The translations under genes were made by a program, and so were the position numbers. Shown one piece after another: positions 7,982 to 20,311 of a stretch of 64,000 bases of DNA (position 1 is its first letter; each line of letters starts with the position of its first letter). The notes below the pieces were generated by a model. That model had not been told where the DNA came from and made no database searches. It saw only the letters and a program-made list of their open reading frames with translations. Source of the DNA: Pseudomonas tritici (GTDB lineage: Bacteria > Pseudomonadota > Gammaproteobacteria > Pseudomonadales > Pseudomonadaceae); assembly GCF_014268275.3 (NCBI RefSeq), contig NZ_CP077084.1, positions 5,146,001 to 5,210,000 on the forward strand. The letters run 5' to 3'.

Positions 7982-10000
7982 ATGCCGCTGCGCCAGCGTC
8001 TTGAAAACCTACCGGTCGGGCAGAAACTGCTGGCCGCCCTGCTGGTGCTGCTGACCACCGTCTTGCTGGTGGCCAACCTGACCTTTATCAGCGCCGCCTA
8101 CTGGATCTCCCAGGAAAGCATGGCGCCCCAGGCGTTGCAGGCCATTGGCCGCCTTGTGTCCAACCCCGCGCTCGCCGCCGAGGCCCTTGAGTCGCCCGCG
8201 AAAGCTGACGCCCTGCTCAATGAACTGACCAGCTATTCCCCCCTGCGTGCCGCCGCCCTGTACGACGGTGCTGGCAATCTCTTGGCGCAGATGCAACACG
8301 GCGACCGCCTGCACCTGCCGGACCACTACCGGCATATCGAAGCCTGGCGTGTCACCGAGTTTCGCAGTAATCAGATCATCACCCTGCCCCGTGCGGGCCA
8401 ACCGTCCGGGCATCTGTTGCTGGTAGCCAGCAGTGAATTGCCGGTGGCGTTCTATACCGGCACGCTCACGGCCAGCCTGGGCATCCTGATTTTCAGCGTG
8501 CTGCTGTGGCTGGTCATTGCCCGCCAGATCAAACGCCTGATCACCCGGCCGATCCATGAACTGGAAGAACTCTCGCGCCAAGTCACCCGCGAAGAGAACT
8601 ACGCCCTGCGTGCCGGCCGTGGCAATCACGATGAAATCGGCAGCCTGGCCGAAGCCTTCAACACCATGCTGTCGCGTATCGAAGCGCGCGAGCAGCAACT
8701 CAAGCGTGCGCGGGACGACTCCCAGGCCGCCTACGACCAAGCCCAGGGCCTGGCCGAAGAAACGCGCCACACCAATCGCAAGCTCGAACTGGAAGTTCAG
8801 GTTCGCAGCAAGATCGAGAAAAAGCTCACCGGGTTTCAGAACTATCTGAACAGCATCATCGACTCGATGCCCTCGGCGCTGATCGCCCTGGATGAACAGC
8901 TCTACGTCACCCAATGGAACCAGGAGGCCAGCGCCCTCTCCGGTACGCGCCTGGATGAAGCCCTGAACCAGCCGATCTACCTGGCCTTCCAGCCGCTCAA
9001 ACCGTACCTGCCGCAGATCAGGGCAGCCGTCGAACAGCACACCGTGGAGCGCATCGAGCGCGTCACCTGGTTCAAGGACGATGAACCCAAGCATTACGCC
9101 TTGACCTTCTACCCGCTGATGGGCGGTGCCGGGCGTGGCGTGGTGATCCGTATCGATGACATCACCCAGCGCCTGTCCCTGGAAGAAATGATGGTGCAGT
9201 CGGAAAAAATGCTGTCTGTGGGTGGCCTGGCCGCTGGTATGGCCCATGAGATCAACAACCCGCTGGGGGCGATCCTGCATAACGTGCAGAACATCCGCCG
9301 CCGCTTGTCTCCCGACCTGCCCAAGAACCTGGAGCACGCTGAACAGGCTGGCATCGAACTGGATACGGTCAACCGCTATCTCGAAGGCCGCGAAGTGCCG
9401 CAGCTGCTCGATGGTATTCAGCAGGCCGGAGCGCGGGCGGCGAAGATCGTCACCCATATGCTCAGTTTCAGCCGCCGTAGCAACCGGCAAATGGCGCCTT
9501 GCGATTTGCCGGCGCTGATCGACCAAGCCGTGGAAATCGCCGGTAACGACTTCGACCTGGCCATCGGCTTTGACTTCAAGGGCCAGGCGATCACCCGCCA
9601 GTTCGACCCCCAACTGGGCCCGGTTCCGGGCACCGCCAACGAGTTGGAACAGGTGCTGCTCAACCTGCTGAAAAATGCCGCCCAGGCCATCCACCTGCGT
9701 GCAGACGGTAGCGAGCCGGGTCGCATTATCCTGCGTACCCGCCTCAACCCGCCGTGGGCAGAGATCCAGGTGGAAGACAACGGCATCGGCATGAGCGAGA
9801 ACGTGCGTAAGCGCACCTTCGAACCGTTCTTTACCACCAAGGAAATCGGCCAGGGCACCGGGCTTGGGCTGTCGGTGTCGTATTTCATCATCACCAACAA
9901 CCACAAGGGCCAGATGGAGGTGCACTCCACCCTCGGCCAAGGCACCTGCTTCACCCTGCGCCTACCCTTGGCCGGCAGCCAACTGCCCCCTACGAATTGA
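7982..10000 (+). CDS. orphan sensor histidine kinase (HAMP-PAS-HisKA-HATPase)
   Basis: 672-residue membrane sensor kinase. TM1 is near residues 14-36 and TM2 near 160-182, with a periplasmic sensory domain of about 120 residues between. Then come HAMP, a coiled coil (about 235-285), a PAS domain (about 290-400), a HisKA-type dimerisation domain with the phospho-acceptor in MAHEINNPLGAILHN, and an ATPase domain with N box NLLKNAAQ, G1 box VEDNGIGM and G2 FTTKEIGQGTGLGLS. No receiver domain and no response regulator are adjacent. By position it matches PAO1 PA4398 as I recall it. The input signal is unknown. The start at 7982 is used because it begins at the basic cytosolic cap before TM1. Confidence 0.9.
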   Translation: MPLRQRLENLPVGQKLLAALLVLLTTVLLVANLTFISAAYWISQESMAPQALQAIGRLVSNPALAAEALESPAKADALLNELTSYSPLRAAALYDGAGNLLAQMQHGDRLHLPDHYRHIEAWRVTEFRSNQIITLPRAGQPSGHLLLVASSELPVAFYTGTLTASLGILIFSVLLWLVIARQIKRLITRPIHELEELSRQVTREENYALRAGRGNHDEIGSLAEAFNTMLSRIEAREQQLKRARDDSQAAYDQAQGLAEETRHTNRKLELEVQVRSKIEKKLTGFQNYLNSIIDSMPSALIALDEQLYVTQWNQEASALSGTRLDEALNQPIYLAFQPLKPYLPQIRAAVEQHTVERIERVTWFKDDEPKHYALTFYPLMGGAGRGVVIRIDDITQRLSLEEMMVQSEKMLSVGGLAAGMAHEINNPLGAILHNVQNIRRRLSPDLPKNLEHAEQAGIELDTVNRYLEGREVPQLLDGIQQAGARAAKIVTHMLSFSRRSNRQMAPCDLPALIDQAVEIAGNDFDLAIGFDFKGQAITRQFDPQLGPVPGTANELEQVLLNLLKNAAQAIHLRADGSEPGRIILRTRLNPPWAEIQVEDNGIGMSENVRKRTFEPFFTTKEIGQGTGLGLSVSYFIITNNHKGQMEVHSTLGQGTCFTLRLPLAGSQLPPTN

Positions 10001-10019
10001 ACCAACTGGAGCACTGACC

Positions 10020-10598
10020 ATGGGCTTTCGCCTGTCGAAGATCTACACCCGTACCGGCGACAAAGGCGAAACCGGCCTCGGCGACGGCCGCCGCGTCCCC
10101 AAGGACCACCCGCGCATAGAGGCGATTGGCGAAGTCGACTCGCTCAACAGTCAGCTCGGGTTGCTGTTGGCCTATCTCGAAGGACTGGGCGGCCAGCATC
10201 CGGGCCTGCAAGACGTGATCGAGGTGCTGAGCCCTTGCCAGCATCGGTTGTTCGATCTGGGGGGCGAGTTGGCGATGCCGGAGTACAAGGCGTTGAATGC
10301 AGCGGAAGTGGACCGGCTGGAAGCTGCGATTGATCGCTGGAATGAGGACGTGGGGCCGCTGGAGAACTTCATCCTGCCCGGTGGCTCAGCGCTGATCGCC
10401 CAGGCCCATGTATGCCGCAGCCTGGCGCGCAGTGCGGAGCGGCGGTGTCAGCACTTGAATGCGGTAGAGCCGTTGGAAGGGGTTGGGTTGGCGTATATCA
10501 ATCGGCTATCGGATTTGTTGTTTGTGGCGGCGCGGGTGATTGCCAAGCGTCAGGGTGTTGCTGAGGTGTTGTGGCAGGCCGCGGCCAAGCCTCATTAA
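10020..10598 (+). CDS. PduO-type cob(I)yrinic acid a,c-diamide adenosyltransferase
   Basis: 192-residue PduO-family ATP:corrinoid adenosyltransferase, which moves the 5'-deoxyadenosyl group from ATP to cob(I)alamin. The N-terminal ATP motif is KIYTRTGDKGETGLGDGRRVPKDHPRIEAIGEVDSLN-like (residues 6-42, with T-R-T-G-D-x-G-x-T). The conserved helix CRSLARSAERR and the segment INRLSDLLFV lie near the C-terminus. The ATG at 10020 lies 19 bases after the kinase stop, with GGAG upstream, so it is probably cotranscribed with the kinase. No other cobalamin gene is nearby. Confidence 0.92.
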   Translation: MGFRLSKIYTRTGDKGETGLGDGRRVPKDHPRIEAIGEVDSLNSQLGLLLAYLEGLGGQHPGLQDVIEVLSPCQHRLFDLGGELAMPEYKALNAAEVDRLEAAIDRWNEDVGPLENFILPGGSALIAQAHVCRSLARSAERRCQHLNAVEPLEGVGLAYINRLSDLLFVAARVIAKRQGVAEVLWQAAAKPH

Positions 10599-10622
10599 TT
10601 ATGAGGCGTCTGACCTGACGCC

Positions 10623-10704
10623 TTCGCGAGCAAGCCCGCTCCCACATTTGACTGCATTCCAAAGGTGAAACCCGGTCAACTGTGGGAGCGGGCTTGCTCG
10701 CGAA
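10623..10704. repeat. REP pair (REPIN), GTGGGAGCGGGCTTGCTCGCGAA type
   Basis: Perfect 24-base inverted arms at 10623-10646 and 10681-10704, 34 bases apart. It lies between the convergent adenosyltransferase and Nudix genes. Confidence 0.92.
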
Positions 10705-10723
10705 GAGGCCCGTCAGAACCCCA

Positions 10724-11668
10724 TCAAACTTCCGGCCAAAACGCCCTGATCCCAGCGACACCTTGAGCCCCAGCCTCCCAAGCTTTTTCCCGCTCAGCAG
10801 GCCCAACCCCACCCAACAGAAATACCGGTTTGCTGAACCCGCTGATCAACTCAGCCGCCTGCTCCCAACCCAACGGCTGTGCATCAGGATGAGTCTGCGT
10901 CGGCTGCACTGGCGACAGCGTGACAAAATCCACGTCCATCATTTGCGCCAACGCCAGCTCTTCAGCGTTGTGGCACGAAGCCGCCAGCCAGCGATCCTTC
11001 GGCAGTGGGCGGCCCTTGCTCGCGTATTTACGCAGTTGCGCCGCCGTCATGTGCCAGCCGGCTGCAGGAAAGTCCCCCAACCATTCAAACGGTCCCTTGA
11101 GCATCAGCTGGGCCTTGCCCGCACACAAACCCACCGCATCCACCGCAAGATCGCGGTATTTGGGGTCGTAGCCGTTGGGTGCGCGCAGCTGAACCAGCTT
11201 GATGCCGCCGGCGATGGCTTGCTGGATACCGCGCAACAGTGTCGGGGTTTCCAGCTCGCCAGGGGTGATCAGGTATTCAGCAGGCAAACGCGCAGCCGCC
11301 ACAATCGGAGCATTGGCTGCCGGGAACTCATAGTTGAGAAGATCCCGAGGGGCAACCCATTCCAGCGGCTGCCCTTCGGCGCCGTGAGGTTCGCCGGTAA
11401 AGGCCGAGACTTCCCAGACATCCAGCAACACCTGCTTGTCCGGGTAATCATGCTGCACCTTGATCAGCGGCCGCGCCGTGATGACCTGGATGCCCAGCTC
11501 TTCCTGCAATTCGCGGGTCAGCGCACTGGCGACCGATTCATCAGCCTCCACCTTGCCACCGGGAAACTCCCAGAGGCCGCCCTGATGCTGGGTATCGGCG
11601 CGGCGCGCGAGCAGGATCCTGCCGTCGACACCTCGGATTACCGCTGCTGCTACATGCACTCGTTTCAC
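10724..11668 (-). CDS. mutT: Nudix hydrolase fused to a ThiE/TenI-like domain
   Basis: 314-residue two-domain protein. Residues 1-130 are a MutT-type Nudix domain with a perfect Nudix box (G-x5-E-x7-RE-x2-EE-x-G from GGKVEADE to EELGI), which hydrolyses nucleoside diphosphate-X substrates such as oxidised dGTP. Residues about 135-314 resemble thiamine-phosphate synthase/TenI (KLVQLR, GWHMTAAQ, TLSPVQPTQTHPDA, LLGGV). The basic residues that follow QxR in active ThiE are replaced (QLRAPN), so that half may not be a working synthase. The start is the GTG at 11668, after GAGAGGAAAAG; the frame continues upstream into argJ without homology. It lies just downstream of argJ on the same strand. Confidence 0.92.
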   Translation of the reverse strand: MKRVHVAAAVIRGVDGRILLARRADTQHQGGLWEFPGGKVEADESVASALTRELQEELGIQVITARPLIKVQHDYPDKQVLLDVWEVSAFTGEPHGAEGQPLEWVAPRDLLNYEFPAANAPIVAAARLPAEYLITPGELETPTLLRGIQQAIAGGIKLVQLRAPNGYDPKYRDLAVDAVGLCAGKAQLMLKGPFEWLGDFPAAGWHMTAAQLRKYASKGRPLPKDRWLAASCHNAEELALAQMMDVDFVTLSPVQPTQTHPDAQPLGWEQAAELISGFSKPVFLLGGVGPAEREKAWEAGAQGVAGIRAFWPEV

Positions 11669-11688
11669 CGCGCTTTTCCTCTCTGCGA

Positions 11689-12906
11689 TCAGGTACGGTA
11701 TTCCGCGTTGATCTTCACGTATTCGTGGGACAGGTCGGTGGTCCAGATGGTTTCGCTGCACTCGCCGCGACCCAGCTCGATGCGGATGGTGATTTCTTCC
11801 TGCTGCATCACCGCCGAGCCTTGGGCTTCGGTGTAGGTCTCGGCGCGGGCGCCACGGCTGGCAATGCACACATCACCGAGGAACACGTCGATCTTGCTCA
11901 CGTCCAGGTCTGGCACGCCAGCACGGCCGACTGCCGCCAGGATACGGCCCCAGTTAGGGTCAGAGGCGAACAATGCGGTCTTGATCAGTGGCGAGTGAGC
12001 CACGGTGTAACCGACATCCAGGCATTCCTGGTGGTTGCCGCCGCCGTTGACTTCAACCGTCACAAACTTGGTCGCGCCCTCGCCGTCACGCACGATGGCC
12101 TGGGCCACGTCCATGCACACTTCGAACACGGCCTGCTTCAACGCCGCGAACAGCGGGCCGCTGGCCTCGGTGATTTCCGGCAGGTTGGCCTGGCCGGTGG
12201 CGATCAGCATGCAGCAGTCGTTGGTCGAGGTATCGCCATCGATGGTGATGCGGTTGAACGACTTGTTGGCGCCGTCCAGGATCAAGCTGTGCAGCACGTC
12301 GCGAGAGACTTTGGCGTCGGTGGCGATGTAACCGAGCATGGTGGCCATGTTCGGGCGGATCATGCCCGCGCCCTTGCTGATGCCAGTCACGGTGACGGTC
12401 ACGCCATCGTGCACAAACTGGCGGCTCGCGCCTTTTGGCAGGGTGTCGGTGGTCATGATGCCGGTAGCCGCTGCCGCCCAGTTATCCACAGACAGGTCAT
12501 CGAGTGCGGCTTGCAGTGCGCCTTCGATTTTTTCCACGGGCAGTGGCTCGCCGATTACGCCAGTGGAGTATGGCAGCACTTGGCTGGCGTCGACGCCGGT
12601 CAACTGGGCCAGCTTGGCGCAGGTGCGCGCGGCGGCCACCAGGCCAGGCTCGCCGGTGCCGGCGTTGGCATTGCCGGTGTTGGTCAGCAAGTAACGGATG
12701 GTGCCAGCCACGCGTTGCTTGGCCAGGATCACCGGCGCGGCACAGAACGCATTGAGGGTGAATACCCCGGCGACGGTCGAGCCTTCGGCGCAACGCATCA
12801 CCACCACATCCTTGCGCCCCGGGCGCTTGATGCCGGCCGAAGCGATACCCAGTTCAAAACCGGCAACCGGGTGCAATGTGGGCAAAGGACCAAGACCAAC
12901 AGCCAT
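11689..12906 (-). CDS. argJ: bifunctional ornithine acetyltransferase / N-acetylglutamate synthase
   Basis: 405-residue ArgJ, which recycles the acetyl group from N-acetylornithine to glutamate in arginine synthesis. The proenzyme cleaves itself at the conserved ATGIMTTDT (near residues 147-155), where the second threonine becomes the N-terminal nucleophile of the beta chain. The oxyanion-hole segment [10 protein letters not shown] is present, and [12 protein letters not shown] is the conserved active-site stretch. AAGGAG precedes the ATG. It sits between secA and the Nudix gene on the same strand, the PAO1 order as I recall it. Confidence 0.96.
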   Translation of the reverse strand: MAVGLGPLPTLHPVAGFELGIASAGIKRPGRKDVVVMRCAEGSTVAGVFTLNAFCAAPVILAKQRVAGTIRYLLTNTGNANAGTGEPGLVAAARTCAKLAQLTGVDASQVLPYSTGVIGEPLPVEKIEGALQAALDDLSVDNWAAAATGIMTTDTLPKGASRQFVHDGVTVTVTGISKGAGMIRPNMATMLGYIATDAKVSRDVLHSLILDGANKSFNRITIDGDTSTNDCCMLIATGQANLPEITEASGPLFAALKQAVFEVCMDVAQAIVRDGEGATKFVTVEVNGGGNHQECLDVGYTVAHSPLIKTALFASDPNWGRILAAVGRAGVPDLDVSKIDVFLGDVCIASRGARAETYTEAQGSAVMQQEEITIRIELGRGECSETIWTTDLSHEYVKINAEYRT

Positions 12907-12965
12907 GAATGCGCTCCTTAAAAATCGGTGATGTCTGTACCGTCATGATCGACGGCGAAATTAAT

Positions 12966-13003
12966 GGCAAAACGCCGCGACGGCAGAGGCCGGTCGCGGC
13001 GCA
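12966..13003 (-). terminator. putative terminator after secA
   Basis: On the minus strand the GCCGCGAC/GTCGCGGC stem is followed by a short TTTT run. It lies just after the secA stop and would separate secA from argJ. The T-run is short, so efficiency is uncertain. Confidence 0.65.
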
Positions 13004-13029
13004 GGGTGTTGCAGCGTCAGGCGGAAATC

Positions 13030-15765
<2,736 letters not shown>

Positions 15766-16070
15766 ATCGGCAGGTTCTTCCACACATAGGGATGGAGGGC
15801 GCACCGTGAGTGGCCCGAGCAGCCCTCACGGCCGCATGCGAACGCGCATTCTACCCGGATTCGTGGGTGAGGAAAGTGGCGTTGTTCCCCGATGCTGGTG
15901 CGGCGCTGTGAGAGGGCTTGTTTAAAATAAGGGCTTTTGCTGGAACTTCAACCCATGGAGCGAAGAAGTTACTGATTGATTTCACGCACAAAACCCCATG
16001 GAGGCATGGCCTGAGGGCATACAGGCGCTTTCTGCTAAGATGGCCGCTCTGTTACTTAAGGTGTCCAATA
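15766..16070. other. divergent region between secA and the DUF721 gene
   Basis: 305 bases carrying divergent promoters. A CCGTGAG/CTCACGG inverted repeat (about 15804-15830) would lie in the secA leader. No secM-like peptide gene is seen. Nothing else is recognised. Confidence 0.45.
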
Positions 16071-16526
16071 ATGGCATTTCGCCCACTAACAGCCCGCGCG
16101 CCTGCCGTGTTGCTGCGCGAAGCCAAGCCGTTGAAAGCTATCTTTGGCCATGCACAACGCTTGGGCCATCTGCAACGCCTTCTCGAAAGCCAGCTGCAAC
16201 CCGCCGCGCGCGAACACTGCCGCGTGGCGTCGTGGCGTGAGGGGAACCTGCTGCTTATTGTCACAGATGGCCACTGGGCAACGCGTTTGCGTTATCAGCA
16301 AAAACGCCTGCAGCGTCAATTGATGACCTTTGATGAGTTTGCTGGTTTGACGCGCATCCAATTCAAAGTACAACCGCCCACCCCCCTACCCGGCGTGGCG
16401 GGTCATACCCTGGACCTCTCGACAAATGCGGCCGAAACCATTCAGGCAACGGCCGACGGCATCAGCGACCCCGGCTTGCGCGCGGCGCTTGAGCGGTTGG
16501 CTGCCCATGCCAAGCCCAAACCCTGA
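16071..16526 (+). CDS. DciA-like DUF721 protein
   Basis: 151-residue DUF721 protein. The conserved N-terminal core has a helix pair (about 22-45) followed by VASWREGNLLLIVTDGHWATRLRYQQKRL (about 49-77). This is the KH-like fold of DciA, the loader of the replicative helicase in bacteria that lack DnaC. The C-terminal third is poorly conserved, as usual. The ATG at 16071 (MAFRPL) is chosen because the longer frame from 15918 is not conserved. It is divergent from secA, as in PAO1, but the next gene here is a convergent ATPase, not lpxC as I recall for PAO1. Confidence 0.85.
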   Translation: MAFRPLTARAPAVLLREAKPLKAIFGHAQRLGHLQRLLESQLQPAAREHCRVASWREGNLLLIVTDGHWATRLRYQQKRLQRQLMTFDEFAGLTRIQFKVQPPTPLPGVAGHTLDLSTNAAETIQATADGISDPGLRAALERLAAHAKPKP

Positions 16527-16530
16527 TTCG

Positions 16531-18009
16531 CTATTTGCGCTTGCTCCCGCCCAATAACGACCCCAACAAACCACGCACCAGTTGCCGGCCCATCTGATTG
16601 GCGGCTTGCTGCATCGCTGACTTCAGCGCCTTGCCCGCCGTCGTGCCGAGAAACGCCCCGGCCCTGTCGGTAAAGCTTGGCTCATCGGTGGCTGGCTTGG
16701 CCTCTTCGGTCGGCCCAAGCTCCTTGCGTGACATAAGCACTTCATAAGCGGATTCCCGATCGATCGGTTTGTCATACCGGCCCTGCAATGGCGAACTGGC
16801 GACCAAGGCAGCGCGCTCGGCTTCGCTGAGCGGCCCGATCCGTGATTGTGGCGGTGCGACCAGTACGCGCTGGACCACCTCCGGCGTGCCCTTTTCCTGC
16901 AAGGTGCCCACCAAAGCCTCACCCGTGCCCAGTTCGGTCAATACCGACAACGCGTCGAAGGCCGGGTTTGGCCGGAAGCCGTCCGCTACGGCGCGCAAAG
17001 ATTTCTGTTCTTTAGTGGTAAACGCCCGCAGGCCATGCTGGATGCGCAGGCCGAGTTGGGCCAGTACGCTGTCCGGCAGGTCGCCTGGCGACTGGGTGAC
17101 AAAATACACGCCAACGCCTTTCGAACGAATCAGCCGCACCACCTGCTCCAAACGCTCTTGCAACGCCTTGGGCGTGTCGGCGAACAGCAAATGCGCTTCG
17201 TCAAAAAACAGTGCGAGCAGCGGTTTGTCGGCGTCACCGCGCTCGGGCAGTTGCTCGAACAATTCCGCCAACAGCCACAGCAGGAACGTCGCGTATACCT
17301 TCGGCGCTTCGTGCACCAGGCGGCTGGCGTCCAGCAGGTGGATGCGCCCGCGCCCGTCGCTGGTGGGCTGCAGGATATCTTCCAATTGCAAGGCCGGCTC
17401 GCCAAACAAGGCTTCGGCGCCCTGCTGTTCCAACACCGCCAGGCGTCGTAACAATGCCTGGCTGGAACCCGTGGTCATCAGCGCTGCGTCTTCGCCCAGC
17501 AATTGCGGGTGATAGCGCAGATGGTTAAGCAGTGCTTTGAGGTCTTTGAGGTCCAGAAGCAACAGGCCTTCGCGATCCGCCACCTTGAAGGCGGCATAGA
17601 GCGCCGACTGCTGGCTGTCGGTAAGTTCCAGCAGGCTACCGAGCAACAACGGCCCCATTTCGCTGATGGTGGTGCGCAACGGATGGCCAGACTGCCCGTG
17701 GATGTCCCACAGCGTGACCGGATAAGCCTTGGCCGTGTAGTTCAGGAAAGGCATGCCGGCGATGCGCTCGGCGACCTTGCCTTGGGGGTTCGCCGCGGCG
17801 CCGAGGCCGCACAGGTCACCCTTGATGTCGGCAGCAAACACTGCCACGCCTGCATCACTGAAGGCTTCAGCCAGACGTTGCAACGTGACGGTCTTGCCCG
17901 TGCCGGTGGCGCCGGCGATCAACCCGTGACGGTTGGCCAGGCGCATGGCCTGGGCGATAGGCTGGCCAGAAAGGTCAGCACCGATAAGGAGTTGCGTGGA
18001 ATCAGGCAT
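16531..18009 (-). CDS. HerA-like / DUF853 P-loop ATPase
   Basis: 492-residue DUF853 family ATPase related to HerA/VirB4/FtsK-type motors. The N-terminus has a bipartite start, LLIGADLSGQPIAQ, then Walker A GATGTGKTVTLQRL (about 33-46). The Walker B is LLALFFDEAHLLFAD (about 263-277), followed by the sensor segment GVYFVTQSPGDLPDSVLAQLGLRIQHGLRA. The C-terminal tail is rich in small residues. The cellular role of this family in proteobacteria is not established. The ATG at 18009 follows GGGTGA; another ATG four codons upstream is possible. It is convergent with the DUF721 gene, with a four-base gap. Confidence 0.88.
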   Translation of the reverse strand: MPDSTQLLIGADLSGQPIAQAMRLANRHGLIAGATGTGKTVTLQRLAEAFSDAGVAVFAADIKGDLCGLGAAANPQGKVAERIAGMPFLNYTAKAYPVTLWDIHGQSGHPLRTTISEMGPLLLGSLLELTDSQQSALYAAFKVADREGLLLLDLKDLKALLNHLRYHPQLLGEDAALMTTGSSQALLRRLAVLEQQGAEALFGEPALQLEDILQPTSDGRGRIHLLDASRLVHEAPKVYATFLLWLLAELFEQLPERGDADKPLLALFFDEAHLLFADTPKALQERLEQVVRLIRSKGVGVYFVTQSPGDLPDSVLAQLGLRIQHGLRAFTTKEQKSLRAVADGFRPNPAFDALSVLTELGTGEALVGTLQEKGTPEVVQRVLVAPPQSRIGPLSEAERAALVASSPLQGRYDKPIDRESAYEVLMSRKELGPTEEAKPATDEPSFTDRAGAFLGTTAGKALKSAMQQAANQMGRQLVRGLLGSLLGGSKRK

Positions 18010-18212
18010 TTCGTCACCCATGGTTAATCTTTAGTGTCGCCAGGTCGATACAGGCCTATGTGAGACCCACAAAGTCTAAAACAGGTCGGATAGTTCCTAC
18101 AGTGACCCACAGAGCTATCACCCGAATTATTACACCTTTTTTGACGCTACCATTTTGCGTATCCCACGAGGACGCGCCTCGGATATTAAGACCATAGCGG
18201 ACCCTACAAGCC

Positions 18213-20102
18213 ATGAATAAAAATCTGCGCTTCAGCCATAAAATCCTGCTTGCAGCCTCCCTTATCGTCATCGCCGCTTTCGCGCTGTTTACCCTCTACA
18301 ACGATTACCTGCAACGCAACGCGATTCGTGACGACCTCAACAACTACCTGCATGAAATGGGCGATGTCACCGCTAGCAACATTCAAACCTGGCTGACCGG
18401 GCGCATTGCACTGGTTGAAAACGCCGCGCAAAACATCGCTATCAACCCCGAGCCTGCCGCCGTTGCCAGCCTGCTGGAACAAAAAGCACTGACCTCTTCG
18501 TTCATGGCAACCTACGTCGGCGACAGCAAGGGCGCCTTCACCATCCGCCCCGACGCCAAGATGCCGGACGGCTTCGATCCGCGTGTGCGCCCTTGGTACA
18601 AAGGCGCCCAGAGCAGCAACGGTTCAACCCTGACCGAACCCTACATCGATGCCGCCACCGGCAAATTGATCATTTCCGTTGCCACCCCCAGCACCCAGGG
18701 CACCCAGAGCATCGGCGTGGTCGGTGGCGACCTGAGCCTGCAAACGCTGGTGGATAACATTGGCGCGCTGAACTTTGGCGGCATGGGCTATGCCTTCCTG
18801 GTCAGTGCCGATGGCAAAGTATTGGTACACCCGGACAAAAACCTGGTGATGAAGACCCTCGCCGACGTGTACCCGAAAAACACCCCGAAGATCAGCGCAG
18901 ACTTCAGCGAAGTCGAGGCCAACGGCAAAGACGCTATCGTGACCTTCACACCGATCAAGGGACTGCCCTCGGTGAACTGGTACCTCGGCATCTCGGTAGA
19001 TAAAGACAAATCCTTCGCCATGCTCAGCGAATTCCGCACTTCCGCGGTCATCGCTACGATCATTGCCGTGGTGATCATCATCGCCCTGCTCGGCATGCTG
19101 ATCCGCGTGCTGTTGCAACCCTTGCATGTGATGACGCGCGCCATGCAGGACATAGCCGACGGCGAAGGCGACCTGACCCGTCGCCTGAGCATCCAGAACA
19201 ATGATGAATTCGGCACGCTGGGTATCGCATTCAATCGGTTTGTGGAACGTATTCATACCTCGATCCGTGAAGTGTCTTCGGCCACCGAACAGGTCAATGA
19301 GGTGGCGCTGCGGGTCGTCAGCGCGTCCAATTCGTCGATGGTCAACTCCGACGAACAGGCCAATCGCACCAATAGCGTGGCGGCCGCCATCAACGAACTG
19401 GGCGCTGCCGCCCAGGAAATCGCGCGCAATGCTGCTCAAGCGTCGAGCCAGGCCAGCGACGCGCGACACTTGGCTGAAGACGGCCAGCAAGTGGTGGAGC
19501 GCAATATCAAGGCGATGAACCAACTGTCGGCGATGATCAGCGCCTCCAGCAGCAACATCGAAGCGCTCAATAGCAAGACGGTGAATATCGGGCAGATTCT
19601 TGAGGTGATCACCAGTATTTCCCAGCAAACCAACCTGCTGGCACTGAACGCCGCCATCGAAGCGGCCCGCGCAGGGGAAGCCGGACGTGGGTTTGCGGTG
19701 GTCGCGGATGAAGTGCGCAACCTGGCTCATCGCACCCAGGAATCGGCGCAACAAGTGCAAACGATGATTGAGGAACTGCAAATCGGCGCCCGGGATTCGG
19801 TCAGCACCATGAGTGAAAGCCAGCGTCACAGCCTCGACAGTGTGGACATCGCCAACCTGGCCGGAGAACGCTTGAACAGCGTGACCCAGCGTATCGGTGA
19901 GATCGATGGCATGAACCAGTCGGTCGCCACTGCCACTGAAGAACAAACCTCGGTGGTGGAGTCGATCAACATGGACATTACCGAGATCAACACCCTCAAT
20001 CAGGAGGGCGTGGAAAACCTGCAGTCCACGCTGCGCGCCTGTGGCGACCTTGAGCGGCAAGCGTCACGATTGAAGCAATTGGTGGGCAGTTTCCGCATCT
20101 GA
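18213..20102 (+). CDS. methyl-accepting chemotaxis protein, amino-acid-type dCache sensor
   Basis: 629-residue chemoreceptor. TM1 is residues 9-29. A double-Cache periplasmic domain (about 35-275) contains [12 protein letters not shown], then [10 protein letters not shown] and VGGDLSL. This R-x-WY...Y-x-D...D set is the amino-acid-binding motif known from PctA-type receptors. TM2 is about 278-300, then HAMP and a signalling domain with the highly conserved hairpin tip [36 protein letters not shown]. It ends LVGSFRI, with no CheR-binding pentapeptide. In PAO1 the pctABC genes are close to purU as I recall, which supports an amino-acid receptor of that group. Ligand specificity is inference. 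Confidence 0.93.
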   Translation: MNKNLRFSHKILLAASLIVIAAFALFTLYNDYLQRNAIRDDLNNYLHEMGDVTASNIQTWLTGRIALVENAAQNIAINPEPAAVASLLEQKALTSSFMATYVGDSKGAFTIRPDAKMPDGFDPRVRPWYKGAQSSNGSTLTEPYIDAATGKLIISVATPSTQGTQSIGVVGGDLSLQTLVDNIGALNFGGMGYAFLVSADGKVLVHPDKNLVMKTLADVYPKNTPKISADFSEVEANGKDAIVTFTPIKGLPSVNWYLGISVDKDKSFAMLSEFRTSAVIATIIAVVIIIALLGMLIRVLLQPLHVMTRAMQDIADGEGDLTRRLSIQNNDEFGTLGIAFNRFVERIHTSIREVSSATEQVNEVALRVVSASNSSMVNSDEQANRTNSVAAAINELGAAAQEIARNAAQASSQASDARHLAEDGQQVVERNIKAMNQLSAMISASSSNIEALNSKTVNIGQILEVITSISQQTNLLALNAAIEAARAGEAGRGFAVVADEVRNLAHRTQESAQQVQTMIEELQIGARDSVSTMSESQRHSLDSVDIANLAGERLNSVTQRIGEIDGMNQSVATATEEQTSVVESINMDITEINTLNQEGVENLQSTLRACGDLERQASRLKQLVGSFRI

Positions 20103-20115
20103 TCCAGGCGGGCGA

Positions 20116-20286
20116 TTACGCGTCCTCGGGCTCGGGCTTACCCTGCTCCTGCTCCCACAACTCGGCGGCACCGGGAAATTCGGTGCCGTCCTCACTGTCG
20201 AGGTCATCCGGGTCATATCGACTCAAACACCCTTCCCCCAGGGTCGCCGGGGCTTTTGACGTGGCTTTGTCCAGCGGGTCACTCAT
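20116..20286 (-). CDS. small acidic hypothetical protein
   Basis: A 56-residue minus-strand frame starting MSDPLDKATSKAPATLGEG and ending EQGKPEPEDA. It is strongly acidic and proline-rich, with no hydrophobic segment. The ATG follows GAGG at 8-base spacing, a good ribosome site. It lies downstream of the purU terminator and close to the chemoreceptor's 3' end, convergent with it. No known domain is recognised. Composition and codon use look like coding sequence, and small acidic proteins of this kind occur beside purU in other pseudomonads as I recall. Confidence 0.65.
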   Translation of the reverse strand: MSDPLDKATSKAPATLGEGCLSRYDPDDLDSEDGTEFPGAAELWEQEQGKPEPEDA

Positions 20287-20311
20287 GACTCAATCCTCAA
20301 CAACGCACAAC

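Noticed and set aside
8009..9940. 643-codon frame antisense to the orphan sensor kinase
   Set aside because: The sense strand holds a complete kinase with all motifs; the antisense product has none.
18010..18212. FliA-type promoter for the first chemoreceptor
   Set aside because: A GCCTCGGATATT resembles a -10, but no matching -35 lies 11 bases upstream.
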